From positions 1 to 42,738 of the forward strand of contig NZ_FMBC01000041.1 of the NCBI RefSeq assembly GCF_900094795.1: 42,738 bases of DNA. The letters run 5' to 3'. Origin of the DNA: Kosakonia oryziphila (GTDB lineage Bacteria; Pseudomonadota; Gammaproteobacteria; Enterobacterales; Enterobacteriaceae). The translations under genes were made by a program, and so were the position numbers. The notes beneath the pieces were generated by a model. That model searched no databases, was not told the DNA's origin, and saw only the letters and a list, made by a program, of their open reading frames with translations. Below are positions 9,383 to 18,182 of the stretch, piece after piece; the first letter of the stretch is position 1, and every line of letters starts with the position of its first letter.

Positions 9383-10924
9383 TTATGATTTGGCCTTCGG
9401 CATCTGGGAAACCAGCGACAGGTTGACGTCCATGCCTTCGACCTGGAAGTGCGGAATGGCGTACAGCTTCACGCGGAAGAAGCCCGGGTTATCTTCGATA
9501 TCTTCCACCACCACTTTCGCATCGCGCAGCGGGTGAGAGGCCTGCAGCTCATCGCCCGGATCGGTCATTTCCGTTACCAGACTGCGCACCCAGGTGTTCA
9601 GCTCCAGCTCCAGCAGACGGCGGTCCTTGGTGGTACCGATGTTTTCACGCTGAATCAGCTTCAGGTAGTGAGCAATACGCGACAGCAGGAAGATATACGG
9701 CAGACGGGCGTTAATGCGGCTGTTGGCCGTCGCATCGGCGGTGTCATACAGTGCTGGCTTCTGGGTGGAGTTAGCGCTGAAGAAGCAGGAATAATCTCTG
9801 TTTTTATAGTAGGACAGCGGAATGAAGCCCAAATTGGCGAACTCAAATTCTCGGGTTTCCGGGATCATCACTTCTGACGGGATCTTCACCTGATTGCCGG
9901 TGCCCAGATCGTACAGATGAATAGGCAGATCCTGCACGGCACCACCAGCCTGCGGGCCACGAATTTGTACACACCAGCCGTTGTTAATGAAGCTGCGTAC
10001 CATGTTGGCCGCAAAGGCAAAGGAGGCGTTGGTCCACAGGTATTTGTCGTGATCCGGGCCTTTCACCTCTTCCACGTAGTTGAAGCTACGAACCGGCACG
10101 GTATCCGGGCCATACGGCAGACGCCCCAGCACGCGCGGCATCACCAGACCGATATAGCGGGAATCGTCTGTTTCACGGAAGGATTTCCACTTGATGTATT
10201 CGGCACGGTCAAAGTAGTTACCGATATCCTTGATGGCCGCCACTTCCTCCATTGACTCCTTGAGGAAGAATGTCGGGCCTGCGGAGCCGATAAACGGCAT
10301 ATGCGCTGCGGCGGAGACTTTTGATATATTACGCAGCAGCGCGACATCCTGCGCGGACGCATCAAATTCGTAAGCGGAAATCAGCGCAGCGATCGGCTCT
10401 CCACCCGGTGTGTCATACTCATCGATATATGTATGTTTATACAGTCCGCTCTGGATGATTTCCGGGCTGTCTTCGAAGTCCTGACGCAGGTCTTCTTTGG
10501 ACATGTCCAGCAGTTCAACTTTCACATTCTGGCGGAAATCGGTTTTATCAACCAGCGATTTGACGCCGCGCCACAGGCTCTCCACCGCCTGGAATTCTTC
10601 GCTATGCATTACCGCATCCAGCTGACGGCTAATCTGGTAGTCCAGCTCTGCGATATGGTGGTCAATAAGGTGCTTGTCCAGTTTCTCAACTTTCGAGCCC
10701 GATTTTGTCAGACACTCCAGAAACACCTGCATCCCCGCCGTTAAACGTTCATCAGCGGTAGCGTCAGACATTGCCTGCACATCCTGCCAGATATCCAGCG
10801 CACTCAATTCAGAAACGGGTTTCAGATTGATTTTTTCAAACAGGGACGCATACACCCCACCCGCTACAGGATGTTCCAGTACCACGCTTTCACCAGCCGC
10901 AGTGTTTTCATTTTGTACAGACAT
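9383..10924 (-). CDS. tssC: T6SS sheath large subunit TssC (VipB)
   Basis: TssC pairs with TssB to form the contractile sheath around the Hcp tube. I chose the start at 10924 (MSVQNENTAAGES, 513 residues) rather than the ATG two codons upstream, because AAGGA is 6 nt before this ATG but directly abuts the upstream one. Family features seen are LDYQISRQLDAVMHSEEFQ and ESLWRGVKSLVD early on, GDYEFD-like 'ALISAYEFDASAQD' near 185, and NNGWCVQIRGPQAGG near 315. The C-terminal end KLYAIPHFQVEGMDVNLSLV is also typical. It lies 38 bp downstream of tssB. Confidence 0.96.
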   Translation of the reverse strand: MSVQNENTAAGESVVLEHPVAGGVYASLFEKINLKPVSELSALDIWQDVQAMSDATADERLTAGMQVFLECLTKSGSKVEKLDKHLIDHHIAELDYQISRQLDAVMHSEEFQAVESLWRGVKSLVDKTDFRQNVKVELLDMSKEDLRQDFEDSPEIIQSGLYKHTYIDEYDTPGGEPIAALISAYEFDASAQDVALLRNISKVSAAAHMPFIGSAGPTFFLKESMEEVAAIKDIGNYFDRAEYIKWKSFRETDDSRYIGLVMPRVLGRLPYGPDTVPVRSFNYVEEVKGPDHDKYLWTNASFAFAANMVRSFINNGWCVQIRGPQAGGAVQDLPIHLYDLGTGNQVKIPSEVMIPETREFEFANLGFIPLSYYKNRDYSCFFSANSTQKPALYDTADATANSRINARLPYIFLLSRIAHYLKLIQRENIGTTKDRRLLELELNTWVRSLVTEMTDPGDELQASHPLRDAKVVVEDIEDNPGFFRVKLYAIPHFQVEGMDVNLSLVSQMPKAKS

Positions 10925-10962
10925 GAGCATTCCTTGATTAATCCGTTATAACATCGTGAGGG

Positions 10963-11460
10963 TTAAGGGTTTTTAGGTGCCAGCGCTGAGAGTTCAGCCC
11001 TGAGTTCTGCGCTTAATGCCGGGTCGAGCAGAATTTTTTCCAGCTCTTTCCGGAAAGCCTGGTTATCCAGCAGGTTCGCCTTTAAATCACGAAGCAAATT
11101 GCGCATGGAAAGCATGGCCTTCAGTTGTGGTATTTGTCTGGAGACCTGTTCCGGGGAGAAATCTTTCATATTCTGGAATGTCAGGCTGATATTGTCTTCA
11201 CTGCCGTCATCAGCAAGGGTATTTTTAACGGTGAGGTTTATTTTTGGGGAATATTCAGAAAGCACTGCGTCAAAATTATTTTTATTCACATTCACTTTTT
11301 CGCGCTCTGATAATGGCGCGGCGTCCTGTCCATTACTGAAATCACCGGCAACCAGTAATTTCAGCGGTAATTCCGTTTTTTTACTCGCCCCACCCGTATG
11401 CAGATCAAGCTTTAGATTAATACGTGCCTTTGGTACTTCATTCTGGAAGCTGTCAGCCAT
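10963..11460 (-). CDS. tssB: T6SS sheath small subunit TssB (VipA)
   Basis: TssB is the small sheath protein that co-assembles with TssC. The 165-residue protein has the family pattern ELPLKLLVAGDFS (about 32-44), 'KVNVNKNNFDAVL' and 'LTFQNMKDFSPEQVSRQIP', and the C-terminal LLRDLKANLLDNQ. It is the first gene of this T6SS unit on the minus strand. A GAGGG Shine-Dalgarno lies about 8 nt before the ATG, and a promoter-like region lies upstream. Confidence 0.95.
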   Translation of the reverse strand: MADSFQNEVPKARINLKLDLHTGGASKKTELPLKLLVAGDFSNGQDAAPLSEREKVNVNKNNFDAVLSEYSPKINLTVKNTLADDGSEDNISLTFQNMKDFSPEQVSRQIPQLKAMLSMRNLLRDLKANLLDNQAFRKELEKILLDPALSAELRAELSALAPKNP

Positions 11461-11518
11461 CTAATCGTCCCTCTGTTTATCGCTGTATGTATCTATAATC
11501 CATGGTGAACCGCTGGCC

Positions 11519-11570
11519 ATTATAGAATAATGATCGACATAAGATCTAATTTTCAGATCTTTAATCTGAA
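11519..11570 (-). promoter_or_regulatory. Candidate T6SS promoter and operator-like palindrome upstream of tssB
   Basis: A perfect -10 hexamer TATAAT lies at 11524-11519 on the minus strand, about 58 bp upstream of the tssB ATG; no good -35 box is visible at 16-18 bp. A perfect 7-bp inverted repeat with a 5-nt spacer (TTCAGAT...ATCTGAA, 11552-11570) sits just upstream, about where an activator or repressor would bind. The factor is unknown. Confidence 0.4.
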
Positions 11571-12731
11571 TTAGTAAAATCCTTAAGCATATTCACCTGA
11601 TTGTTAACAGTGTTTTACACTGCATCATTCCTCACATAGCATCAAATACGACCATTTATATCGGAGAGGTTAAAATATATGGAATATTGTTAACGAATCG
11701 TCACTAAATTGATTTAAATCAATGACTGTGCCTTATTGACAAACTCAACATCATGAGGATGTTGATGCAGATGCGTATTACGGCCAAAACAGGCTCATCG
11801 GGAAACAATAACTCAGCCTGATGGGATGGCTAATCTGTTAACTCGTCTTTCTTGTCTCAGACACAGTGTTAATATCGGTTTGAGCACACGGAGATCACTA
11901 TGAACCCTTCGGGAAAAGTCATGGCACTGAGACTGGATATGGAATCACGATGGGTACTGGTTGACGCGGTATTACCTGCAGACATAGCTATTCCTGTTCT
12001 GTGGCGTTATGGAAACAGTCAATACCAGTGAGAAATAAATAAGAAAAAATTACCCTGCCAGAACAACTTTCCGGTTCGAGTCCTCCGACATAAATAAAAA
12101 TCCCGGAACTAAAAGCGGGCGTATTCCATCCACCAGCATGCCGACACTGTATTTTGGATATTTACCTGGAATGAAAAATTCCGGACAAGACCCAATAGCC
12201 GGAGTGTAGGAACGTTCCCTGCCCGATCAGAAATGAAAAAATGCAACAAGATATTACAAACAAAAATGTTCAGCACTTACAGATCATCTTTATGATTAAT
12301 AAGAATTTTCTTGGATACCCCTTCAAGCCTTATGGGATAAGGGTGTGCAACAAATGATCAATTTAGCTTAGGGCGCACATCTGTACGAAATATCACCAAT
12401 CACGTAAAATATCTGATTTTGTACTTTTATCAAAAAATGAGAAGCAGGACGTGACTGAGCATGTGAAAAATTGACGATATTTTTCATGTTTTCGTCATTT
12501 CTTATTATCCACTTAAACGGGGCTTATTTGTTTTCGTCAGAAGAGGGGCAATGCCAAGACTGTCGTTTACGCATGTCTCAACACCAGGACATAAGCACGG
12601 CCAGGACACCTGCCATTCAGGAAATGGACAGTGATCAGACTGACTAATGCGTTGAGAATGTTTGTTCTATTGCTCAGGTTTTAATGAGATCCAGTTCGAT
12701 GCCATCATGACTGGTAATCCCCCCGAAAAAC
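11571..12731. other. Gene-poor AT-rich region between T6SS and IS scar
   Basis: About 1.2 kb with no long conserved reading frame on either strand. It holds one small frame with a ribosome-binding-like site (listed separately) and scattered A/T-rich tracts. I see no tRNA gene, no CRISPR repeats and no convincing transposase remnant left of about 12732. It may be the decayed remains of genes once at this junction. Confidence 0.5.
11900..12031 (+). CDS. Possible small protein, 43 residues, unknown function
   Basis: The plus-strand frame opens at an ATG preceded by GGAG (11890-11893) and encodes 43 residues ending YGNSQYQ. It contains an LRLDMESRWVLVDAVLPAD stretch with no membrane segment or signal peptide. 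I do not recognise the family. It could be a real short gene, the N-terminal remnant of a longer one, or chance. Confidence 0.3.
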   Translation: MNPSGKVMALRLDMESRWVLVDAVLPADIAIPVLWRYGNSQYQ

Positions 12732-12807
12732 CGGTGTGTTGATAAGTAGAATTTTCTCCTAACCTGAATGCAGGGGGATTTCTATGAAGCGATCACGTTT
12801 TACTGAC
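12732..12807 (+). mobile_element. Left-end remnant of a first IS3-family element, interrupted
   Basis: A non-coding lead-in is followed by an ATG at 12784 that begins the frame MKRSRFTD. This is the usual first eight residues of an orfA from IS407-like members of the IS3 family. The frame stops abruptly at 12808, where the terminal inverted repeat of a second IS begins. No continuation of the first element is visible on the far side of that insertion, so the rest was lost. Confidence 0.5.
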
Positions 12808-12861
12808 TGAACCGCCCCGGGAATCCTGGAGATTAAACTCTTTGAGAGAGAGGTAAACAGG

Positions 12862-13188
12862 ATGACTAAAAATACACGTTTTTCCCTCGGGATACGGCAG
12901 CGGGCCGTCCGCATGGTTCTGGAATGCCAGGACGGGTATGGCTCACAGTGGGCAGCTCTGAGCTCCATCGCCCCTAAAATCGGCTGCACGCCGGAGACCC
13001 TGCGTATCTGGCTGCGTCAGTATGAACGTGATGCCGGTGGCGGTGATGGTGGTCTCTCCACCACTGAGCGCCACCGCCTGAAAGAGCTGGAGCGTGAGAA
13101 CCGCGAGCTGCGGCGCAGCAATGATATCCTGCGGCAGGCCTCAGCTTATTTTGCGAAGGCGGAGTTCGACCGCTTCTGGAAAAAATAG
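12862..13188 (+). CDS. IS3-family transposase subunit OrfA
   Basis: OrfA is the DNA-binding half of the OrfAB transposase. The 108-residue frame starts MTKNTRFSLGIRQRAVRMVL and contains a helix-turn-helix (about 25-55, GCTPETLRIWLRQYERDAG). A leucine-zipper-like stretch follows (RLKELERENRELRRSNDILRQ, about 73-93). It ends at a TAG next to an A6 run (13180-13185), the usual -1 frameshift site that fuses OrfA to OrfB. OrfA looks intact, but without OrfB it cannot move the element. Confidence 0.85.
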   Translation: MTKNTRFSLGIRQRAVRMVLECQDGYGSQWAALSSIAPKIGCTPETLRIWLRQYERDAGGGDGGLSTTERHRLKELERENRELRRSNDILRQASAYFAKAEFDRFWKK

Positions 13189-13642
13189 CCCTCCTGGTGG
13201 ATACCCTGCGCGATGAATACGGGGTCGGACCGGTATGTCATGAGCCGGATATCGCCCCGTCGTCATACTGCCGCCACCGTGAATATCAGCTGCATCCTGA
13301 CAGACGTAGCCATCGCGACCAGCGTGATGAACAACTGGAGCAGGAGATACAGCGCGTGTACGACGAAAACTACGGCGTCTATGGTGTTCGCAAGGTCTGG
13401 CACCAGCTGCTGCGGGAGGGCTTCAGCGTGGCCCGATGCACCATCGCGCGGCTGATGAAGTCCATGAACCTTACCGGCGTGCTACGGGGTAAAAAAGCCG
13501 TGCAGAGGTTGAGCTGGCAACGCTGGCGTGGGTGGACTGGTACAACAATCGCCGTCTGCTGGAAAGGCTGGGGCATATCCCATCGGCAGAAGCCGAACAG
13601 GCATATTATGCTTCCATCGGGAATAAGGATCTGGCAGCCTGA
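13176..13642 (+). pseudogene. IS3-family OrfB, catalytic core deleted
   Basis: The N-terminal frame (from the A6 run to about 13490) encodes the HTH-like part, including ENYGVYGVRKVWHQLLREGF and ARLMKSMNLTGVLRGKK. At 13491-13497 it jumps, out of frame, to the C-terminal end (EVELATLAWVDWYNNRR ... IGNKDLAA, stop at 13640-13642). The rve/DDE integrase core that should lie between is missing. The junction falls in an A-run, consistent with a microhomology deletion. Confidence 0.85.
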
Positions 13643-13709
13643 GTTCCCAACTAAAATACTCTCCCGGAAAACCGGGGCGGTTCAGTTTGCTGTTCCATTG
13701 CCCTCACAT

Positions 13710-15188
13710 TCAATTAGCCCGTAAAAGGGTTTTCATTTTTTCGCTGCGACAAAACTGGCTCTTCAGTTCCACTACTAGCGGATGGCGCGACGCAACAACC
13801 ATGGCAGCAAACGCCAGCATGCCGGTAGCAATCTGCATGCCCACTAGCGCACTCAGGGATAGGTGCCCCTGTAGTGTGATGTTAAGGCCGTAGCTCACTA
13901 CCAGCGTCGGCAGCGAGAGATAAAACGGCAGCCACAGGCTCAGGATGTACTCCCGGTAGCAGGAGCCCAGCACCGGTTTGATCATCACAAAGTAGCTCAG
14001 GATAGTGTTGATGATCTGAACCAGCAGGAATCCCCGCGTGACGCCTATTGCCCCTGCGAGATATCCCCCCAGCAAAATAGCCGGAATAAACAGACATGAT
14101 TTGAACACATTGTATTTGAAGCTTATATCAACGCGCGCTTTTGCCATCAGCAGCGATCCGATCGGATTATCGACAGCACGCAGCAATCCGACCACGCAGA
14201 GCAGTTGTAACACCGGGATGATGCTGTTCCACTTTTCACCAAACAAGAGCGGCACAACGTTACCCGACACCACCATCAGGCCCAATAGTGCCGGAAAGTT
14301 AATGACCCCCACCACCGACAAGAGCTTGTAAAAGTTAACGCGTAGCCTGTCAGTATCGTCCTGAATTTTGGCGAACGCCGGAAACAGCACACGAGTAATG
14401 ATTTGGTTGAGTTTCATCGGCGGGACAACAGTGACATTCCACGCAAGGTTGAATCCTCCCGCCACGCCGGCACCGAGTGTTCTGGCGAGTACCAATGTGG
14501 GAAGGTTGGTATTGACATAATTGATGATGCAGTCCGCCGTGAGCCATGCGCCAAATCGCAGATTTGATGCCACAGACGCGAACGAAAAATGCAGTCCGGG
14601 ACGGTAAATCTTACGACCCAAATAGCCAAACAGCAGCGTGCGCACGGCGCAGTTAACCAGATACCCCATTATCGCCGTCAACGCACACGGCCAGAACTGT
14701 ACGCTGACGACGGTGAAGGTAAAACCCGCCAGCACTGAGGCGGTCTCAATCATGCCAATCTTGTTAAATTCCAACTCCTTCTGCATTAAGGCGCGAAACT
14801 GCTGCCCGTGCGGGATCATTACAAACGCCAGTGCCAACGTTTTAATTAGCGGCACCAGATCCGGATTACGCAGCACAGCGGCGATAGCATTGCTGAGCAG
14901 AAATAGTGTGACACAAACCGTTATGCCGAGCCCCACGTTCAGCCAGTACAGCGTGGTGAGCTCCAGATAACCGATGACTTTACGCTGGATAATCGAATTG
15001 GCAATGCCAAAATCGGAAAGCATATCGACCAGGGCGAAGATCACCAGCGACACCGTCAGCAGGCCAAACTGATGGTTATCAAACAGCCGTGCCAGCCAGG
15101 TTATCTGGATAAGCCCCAGGCTGGTAATAATCACCGTGGCGATGGCCGACCATTTTGCGCCGCTGAGGGTTTTTTTACGTAAGCTCAT
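13710..15188 (-). CDS. wzxC: Colanic acid repeat-unit flippase WzxC
   Basis: WzxC is an inner-membrane polysaccharide transporter (MATE/MVF-like) that flips the lipid-linked colanic acid repeat unit to the periplasm. The protein has 492 residues and about 12-14 hydrophobic segments, with the family start MSLRKKTLSGAKWSAI. I preferred the second of two adjacent ATGs because GAGGA is 7 nt upstream of it. It is the last colanic acid gene left here: its stop lies 25 bp from the IS end, where wcaK would normally follow. Confidence 0.93.
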   Translation of the reverse strand: MSLRKKTLSGAKWSAIATVIITSLGLIQITWLARLFDNHQFGLLTVSLVIFALVDMLSDFGIANSIIQRKVIGYLELTTLYWLNVGLGITVCVTLFLLSNAIAAVLRNPDLVPLIKTLALAFVMIPHGQQFRALMQKELEFNKIGMIETASVLAGFTFTVVSVQFWPCALTAIMGYLVNCAVRTLLFGYLGRKIYRPGLHFSFASVASNLRFGAWLTADCIINYVNTNLPTLVLARTLGAGVAGGFNLAWNVTVVPPMKLNQIITRVLFPAFAKIQDDTDRLRVNFYKLLSVVGVINFPALLGLMVVSGNVVPLLFGEKWNSIIPVLQLLCVVGLLRAVDNPIGSLLMAKARVDISFKYNVFKSCLFIPAILLGGYLAGAIGVTRGFLLVQIINTILSYFVMIKPVLGSCYREYILSLWLPFYLSLPTLVVSYGLNITLQGHLSLSALVGMQIATGMLAFAAMVVASRHPLVVELKSQFCRSEKMKTLLRAN

Positions 15189-15197
15189 CATCGTTCC

Positions 15198-16592
15198 TCA
15201 GTAGGCCGCTTTATTGAAAAAGCCTTTGAATACCGTCAGAAAAATGATTTTGATATCTAACCACAGACTCCACTCGCGGATGTACTCGAGGTCAAACTCC
15301 ACCCGTTTTTCCATCTTCTCCAGCGTATCGGTCTCACCACGCCAGCCGTTGATTTGTGCCCAACCGGTAATGCCGGGTTTGACCTTATGGCGCAGCATGT
15401 AGCCTTCAATCAACTGGCGATAATGTTCGTTATGCACCACTGCATGAGGACGCGGCCCGACGATGGACATCCCACCCGTCAGCACATTAATGAACTGCGG
15501 CAGCTCGTCGAGCGAAGTACGGCGCAGGAAATGGCCGACCTGCGTGACACGGGGATCGTTTTGCGTTGCCTGAGTCACCACCCCGCCGTCCTCCATCACT
15601 TTCATTGAGCGAAACTTCCAGACTCTAATCGGTTTGCCGTCCATTCCGTAACGGGTTTGCCGAAAGATAACCGGGCCAGGTGACGTGAGTTTGACAGCCA
15701 GGGCAATGCAGCACAGTGCGGGAAAAATCAGCAATAAAATCAGTGTCGCCAACACAATATCTTCAGCACGTTTCAGCAGGCGGTTAATACCGGAAAGCGG
15801 CGTATCGTAGAGCGGTACTACCGGCACGCCGCTGACCTCGTCGATACGCGAATGCAAAATATTGAAGGTGAAAACGTCCGGGATCAGGATCACCGAACAG
15901 GTAGTATCGGCCAGCGCACGTACCAGTTTTTTCACCTGCGCGCCATCGCTCATCGACATAGCGATATACACGTGGTGGATCCGCGAGACTTTGGCATCTT
16001 CCACCAGTTGGCTCAAATTGCCCGCCCAATCGGCTGTAACCCCACCGGGTTTCGGGTCGTGGTAAACCCCGACCGCCTCGAAGCCCAGCCAGGGCTCATT
16101 GCGAAAACTCTCCAGCAGAACCTGACCAGCAGGTGAATCCCCAGCCACCGCTACGCGGCGCGTGTTATACCCGCGATGATGCAACCATCCCGCGCCATAG
16201 CGGATAAACGATCGGCTGACAACCAGACAACTGCTGGTGAGCACATACCACTCCAGCCAGACCGTTAAGCGGTTATCAAAATCGCCGTTAAATGCCACCA
16301 GACCGGCGCTAAAAATCAGGCTCAGCGTCCAGTTTTGCAGCAGTAGCGTAAGCTCGGTTGCGATTTTAACACCGCGCCAGGAACGGTAAAAATCAGTTAT
16401 ACCGCCCAGCATCTGAAAGACCACCAGCGTGATCAGCGCTACCAGCAGGTGCATATACAGGAATGGCAGTCCACTTAATTCACAGACGATCCATAGTCCG
16501 CCAAACATGATGGTGATATCTGAAAGGCATTGCACCATAGAGATTAATGATGCATTGGTTTTGGCCCGTTCGCGCTTTTTTAGATTTGTCAT
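15198..16592 (-). CDS. wcaJ: Undecaprenyl-phosphate glucose phosphotransferase WcaJ
   Basis: WcaJ transfers glucose-1-phosphate to undecaprenyl phosphate, the first step of colanic acid repeat-unit assembly. The 464-residue length equals the E. coli protein. Four N-terminal membrane helices (about 20-135) and a soluble middle domain precede a fifth membrane segment (about 275-300, [20 protein letters not shown]). The C-terminal catalytic domain has [25 protein letters not shown] sequence, [13 protein letters not shown] and GPRPH. It lies between cpsG and wzxC. Confidence 0.95.
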   Translation of the reverse strand: MTNLKKRERAKTNASLISMVQCLSDITIMFGGLWIVCELSGLPFLYMHLLVALITLVVFQMLGGITDFYRSWRGVKIATELTLLLQNWTLSLIFSAGLVAFNGDFDNRLTVWLEWYVLTSSCLVVSRSFIRYGAGWLHHRGYNTRRVAVAGDSPAGQVLLESFRNEPWLGFEAVGVYHDPKPGGVTADWAGNLSQLVEDAKVSRIHHVYIAMSMSDGAQVKKLVRALADTTCSVILIPDVFTFNILHSRIDEVSGVPVVPLYDTPLSGINRLLKRAEDIVLATLILLLIFPALCCIALAVKLTSPGPVIFRQTRYGMDGKPIRVWKFRSMKVMEDGGVVTQATQNDPRVTQVGHFLRRTSLDELPQFINVLTGGMSIVGPRPHAVVHNEHYRQLIEGYMLRHKVKPGITGWAQINGWRGETDTLEKMEKRVEFDLEYIREWSLWLDIKIIFLTVFKGFFNKAAY

Positions 16593-16651
16593 CGTAGTCT
16601 CCCTGTGATTCCCCCCTCCCCCGCCTGAAACCAGACAGAGGACGACTGAAC

Positions 16652-18022
16652 TTACTGGTTCAGTAACGCCAGTAGCATGAGCGTTTGCGCTTCCATCAAC
16701 GGAACATCTCCGCGAGATTCCACGTTAAGACGGACTACTGGCTCGGTGTTGGACGTGCGCAAATTAAAGCGCCAGTCGACAAACGACATGCTGATACCGT
16801 CCGTTCTGTCCACCGCCAGCGCTTCTCCGGCAAAGTACGCCTCCACCCGGGCAATCGACGCCACCGGTTCCGCCAGTTGGCTGTTAATTTCACCACTCAC
16901 CGGATAGGCCGCCATCCGGTCTGCCACCAGTTCCCCCAGCGACTGTCCCTTCAGGCAGACCAGTTCTACCACCAACAACCACGGGATCATCCCACTATCG
17001 CAGTAGGCAAAATCGCGGAAATAGTGGTGAGCACTCATTTCACCACCGTAAATGGCATCTTCCTGGCGCATCCGTTCTTTGATGAACGCATGGCCGGTTT
17101 TCGACATTACCGGCGTGCCGCCTGCAGCGTTCACCACATCCACCGTATTCCAGGAGAGTCGCGGATCGTGGATAATTTTTGAGCCCGGATGTTTTTCCAG
17201 GAACGCTTCCGCCAGCAGGCCGACAATGTAGTAGCCTTCGATAAACTGACCTTTTTCGTCGAACAGGAAACAGCGGTCGAAATCACCATCAAAGGCAATG
17301 CCCATGTCTGCACCGTATTCAATCACCGCGTTGCGCGTGTCGGCGCGACACTCCGGCAGCAGCGGATTGGGGATGCCGTTGGGGAAAGTGCCGTCCGGGG
17401 TGTTATGGACCTTGAGAAACTCCACTGGCACACGCGCGGCGTGAAAGCGTGATTCAATGGCATCTACCACCGGACCAGCCGCGCCGTTACCGGAATTGAT
17501 CACCAGCTTAAGCGGGCGCAGATGGCTGAGGTTGATATAACCGAGCAGATGGTCGATATAGGCCTCATGGGGATCGATCCGACTGTAGCTCCCACGTTTT
17601 GTGGCATCAATTGGTGGAAAATTATTTATCTCCGCCAGACGCTGGATATCGCGCAGACAGGTGTCCCCACTGATGGGGCGCGCGCCTTCGCGCACCAGCT
17701 TCATACCGTTATAGTCTATCGGGTTATGACTGGCGGTCACTTCAATGCCGCCATCAACGCCAAGATGAAACGTGGCGAAATAAATCTCTTCAGTGCCGGA
17801 CAAGCCGATATCCAGCACGTTGACGCCCGCGTCCTGCAGTCCTTTCGCCAGCGCCGCTTTAAGCGCTTCACTGCTCAGGCGGACATCGCCGCCGAGAACG
17901 ATGGTTTTCGGCTTCAGGTATTCACCGTAGGCGCGGCCAATCCGCCACGCGATATCTTCATTCAGTTCTTCGCCCAGCCTGCCGCGAATATCGTAGGCTT
18001 TGAAACAAGTTAATTTCGTCAT
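16652..18022 (-). CDS. cpsG: Phosphomannomutase CpsG (ManB)
   Basis: CpsG converts mannose-6-phosphate to mannose-1-phosphate for GDP-mannose and GDP-fucose synthesis. It is a phosphohexomutase with the phosphoserine motif TASHNP near residue 97, the metal loop DGDFDRC near 245-251 and the sugar-binding [11 protein letters not shown] near 325. I chose the start [14 protein letters not shown] at 18022 (456 residues), preceded by AAGGGGA; an in-frame ATG 7 codons upstream is less likely. A BIME lies between it and cpsB. Confidence 0.95.
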   Translation of the reverse strand: MTKLTCFKAYDIRGRLGEELNEDIAWRIGRAYGEYLKPKTIVLGGDVRLSSEALKAALAKGLQDAGVNVLDIGLSGTEEIYFATFHLGVDGGIEVTASHNPIDYNGMKLVREGARPISGDTCLRDIQRLAEINNFPPIDATKRGSYSRIDPHEAYIDHLLGYINLSHLRPLKLVINSGNGAAGPVVDAIESRFHAARVPVEFLKVHNTPDGTFPNGIPNPLLPECRADTRNAVIEYGADMGIAFDGDFDRCFLFDEKGQFIEGYYIVGLLAEAFLEKHPGSKIIHDPRLSWNTVDVVNAAGGTPVMSKTGHAFIKERMRQEDAIYGGEMSAHHYFRDFAYCDSGMIPWLLVVELVCLKGQSLGELVADRMAAYPVSGEINSQLAEPVASIARVEAYFAGEALAVDRTDGISMSFVDWRFNLRTSNTEPVVRLNVESRGDVPLMEAQTLMLLALLNQ

Positions 18023-18091
18023 GATTTCCCCTTCTTCAGGCAACAGTTAGCCCTGACAGCTAAGCTGCCAAAATTTGTTTTTATTGTTTAT

Positions 18092-18168
18092 TGCCCGGTG
18101 GAGCTACGCTTACCGGATCTACGAACCTTACGAACCTGTAGATCAGATAAGCAACACGCCATTCGGCA
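18092..18168. repeat. BIME (pair of REP sequences) between cpsB and cpsG
   Basis: Two REP-type units face each other. One reads GCCCGGTGGAGCTACGCTTA on the plus strand from 18093. The other is on the minus strand (18168-18136) and contains GAATGGCG and GCTTATCTGATCTAC. They lie in the only sizeable intergenic gap inside the colanic acid operon (18023-18182) and would form a hairpin in the transcript. Confidence 0.75.
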
Positions 18169-18182
18169 AGGTTATCGCGCGG

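Larger units (their letters stand above)
12808..13684 (+). mobile_element. Internally deleted IS3-family element (ISEhe3-like)
   Basis: The element is bounded by a 13-bp perfect terminal inverted repeat (TGAACCGCCCCGG at 12808, complement ending 13684); a weaker match continues to about 25 bp. It carries orfA and a deleted orfB. At 877 bp it is several hundred bp shorter than intact IS3-family elements (about 1.2-1.5 kb), because the DDE part of orfB is gone. The flanking bases (GAC left, GTT right) are not a target duplication, so the ends were probably joined to their present flanks by recombination or deletion rather than by simple insertion. Confidence 0.8.

Noticed and set aside
12064..12090. 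tRNA T-arm-like sequence (CCGGTTCGAGTCCTCCGAC), possible att site
   Set aside because: The 5-bp T-stem does not pair (TCCGG against CCTCC), no acceptor stem or anticodon arm precedes it, and no integrase gene is near.
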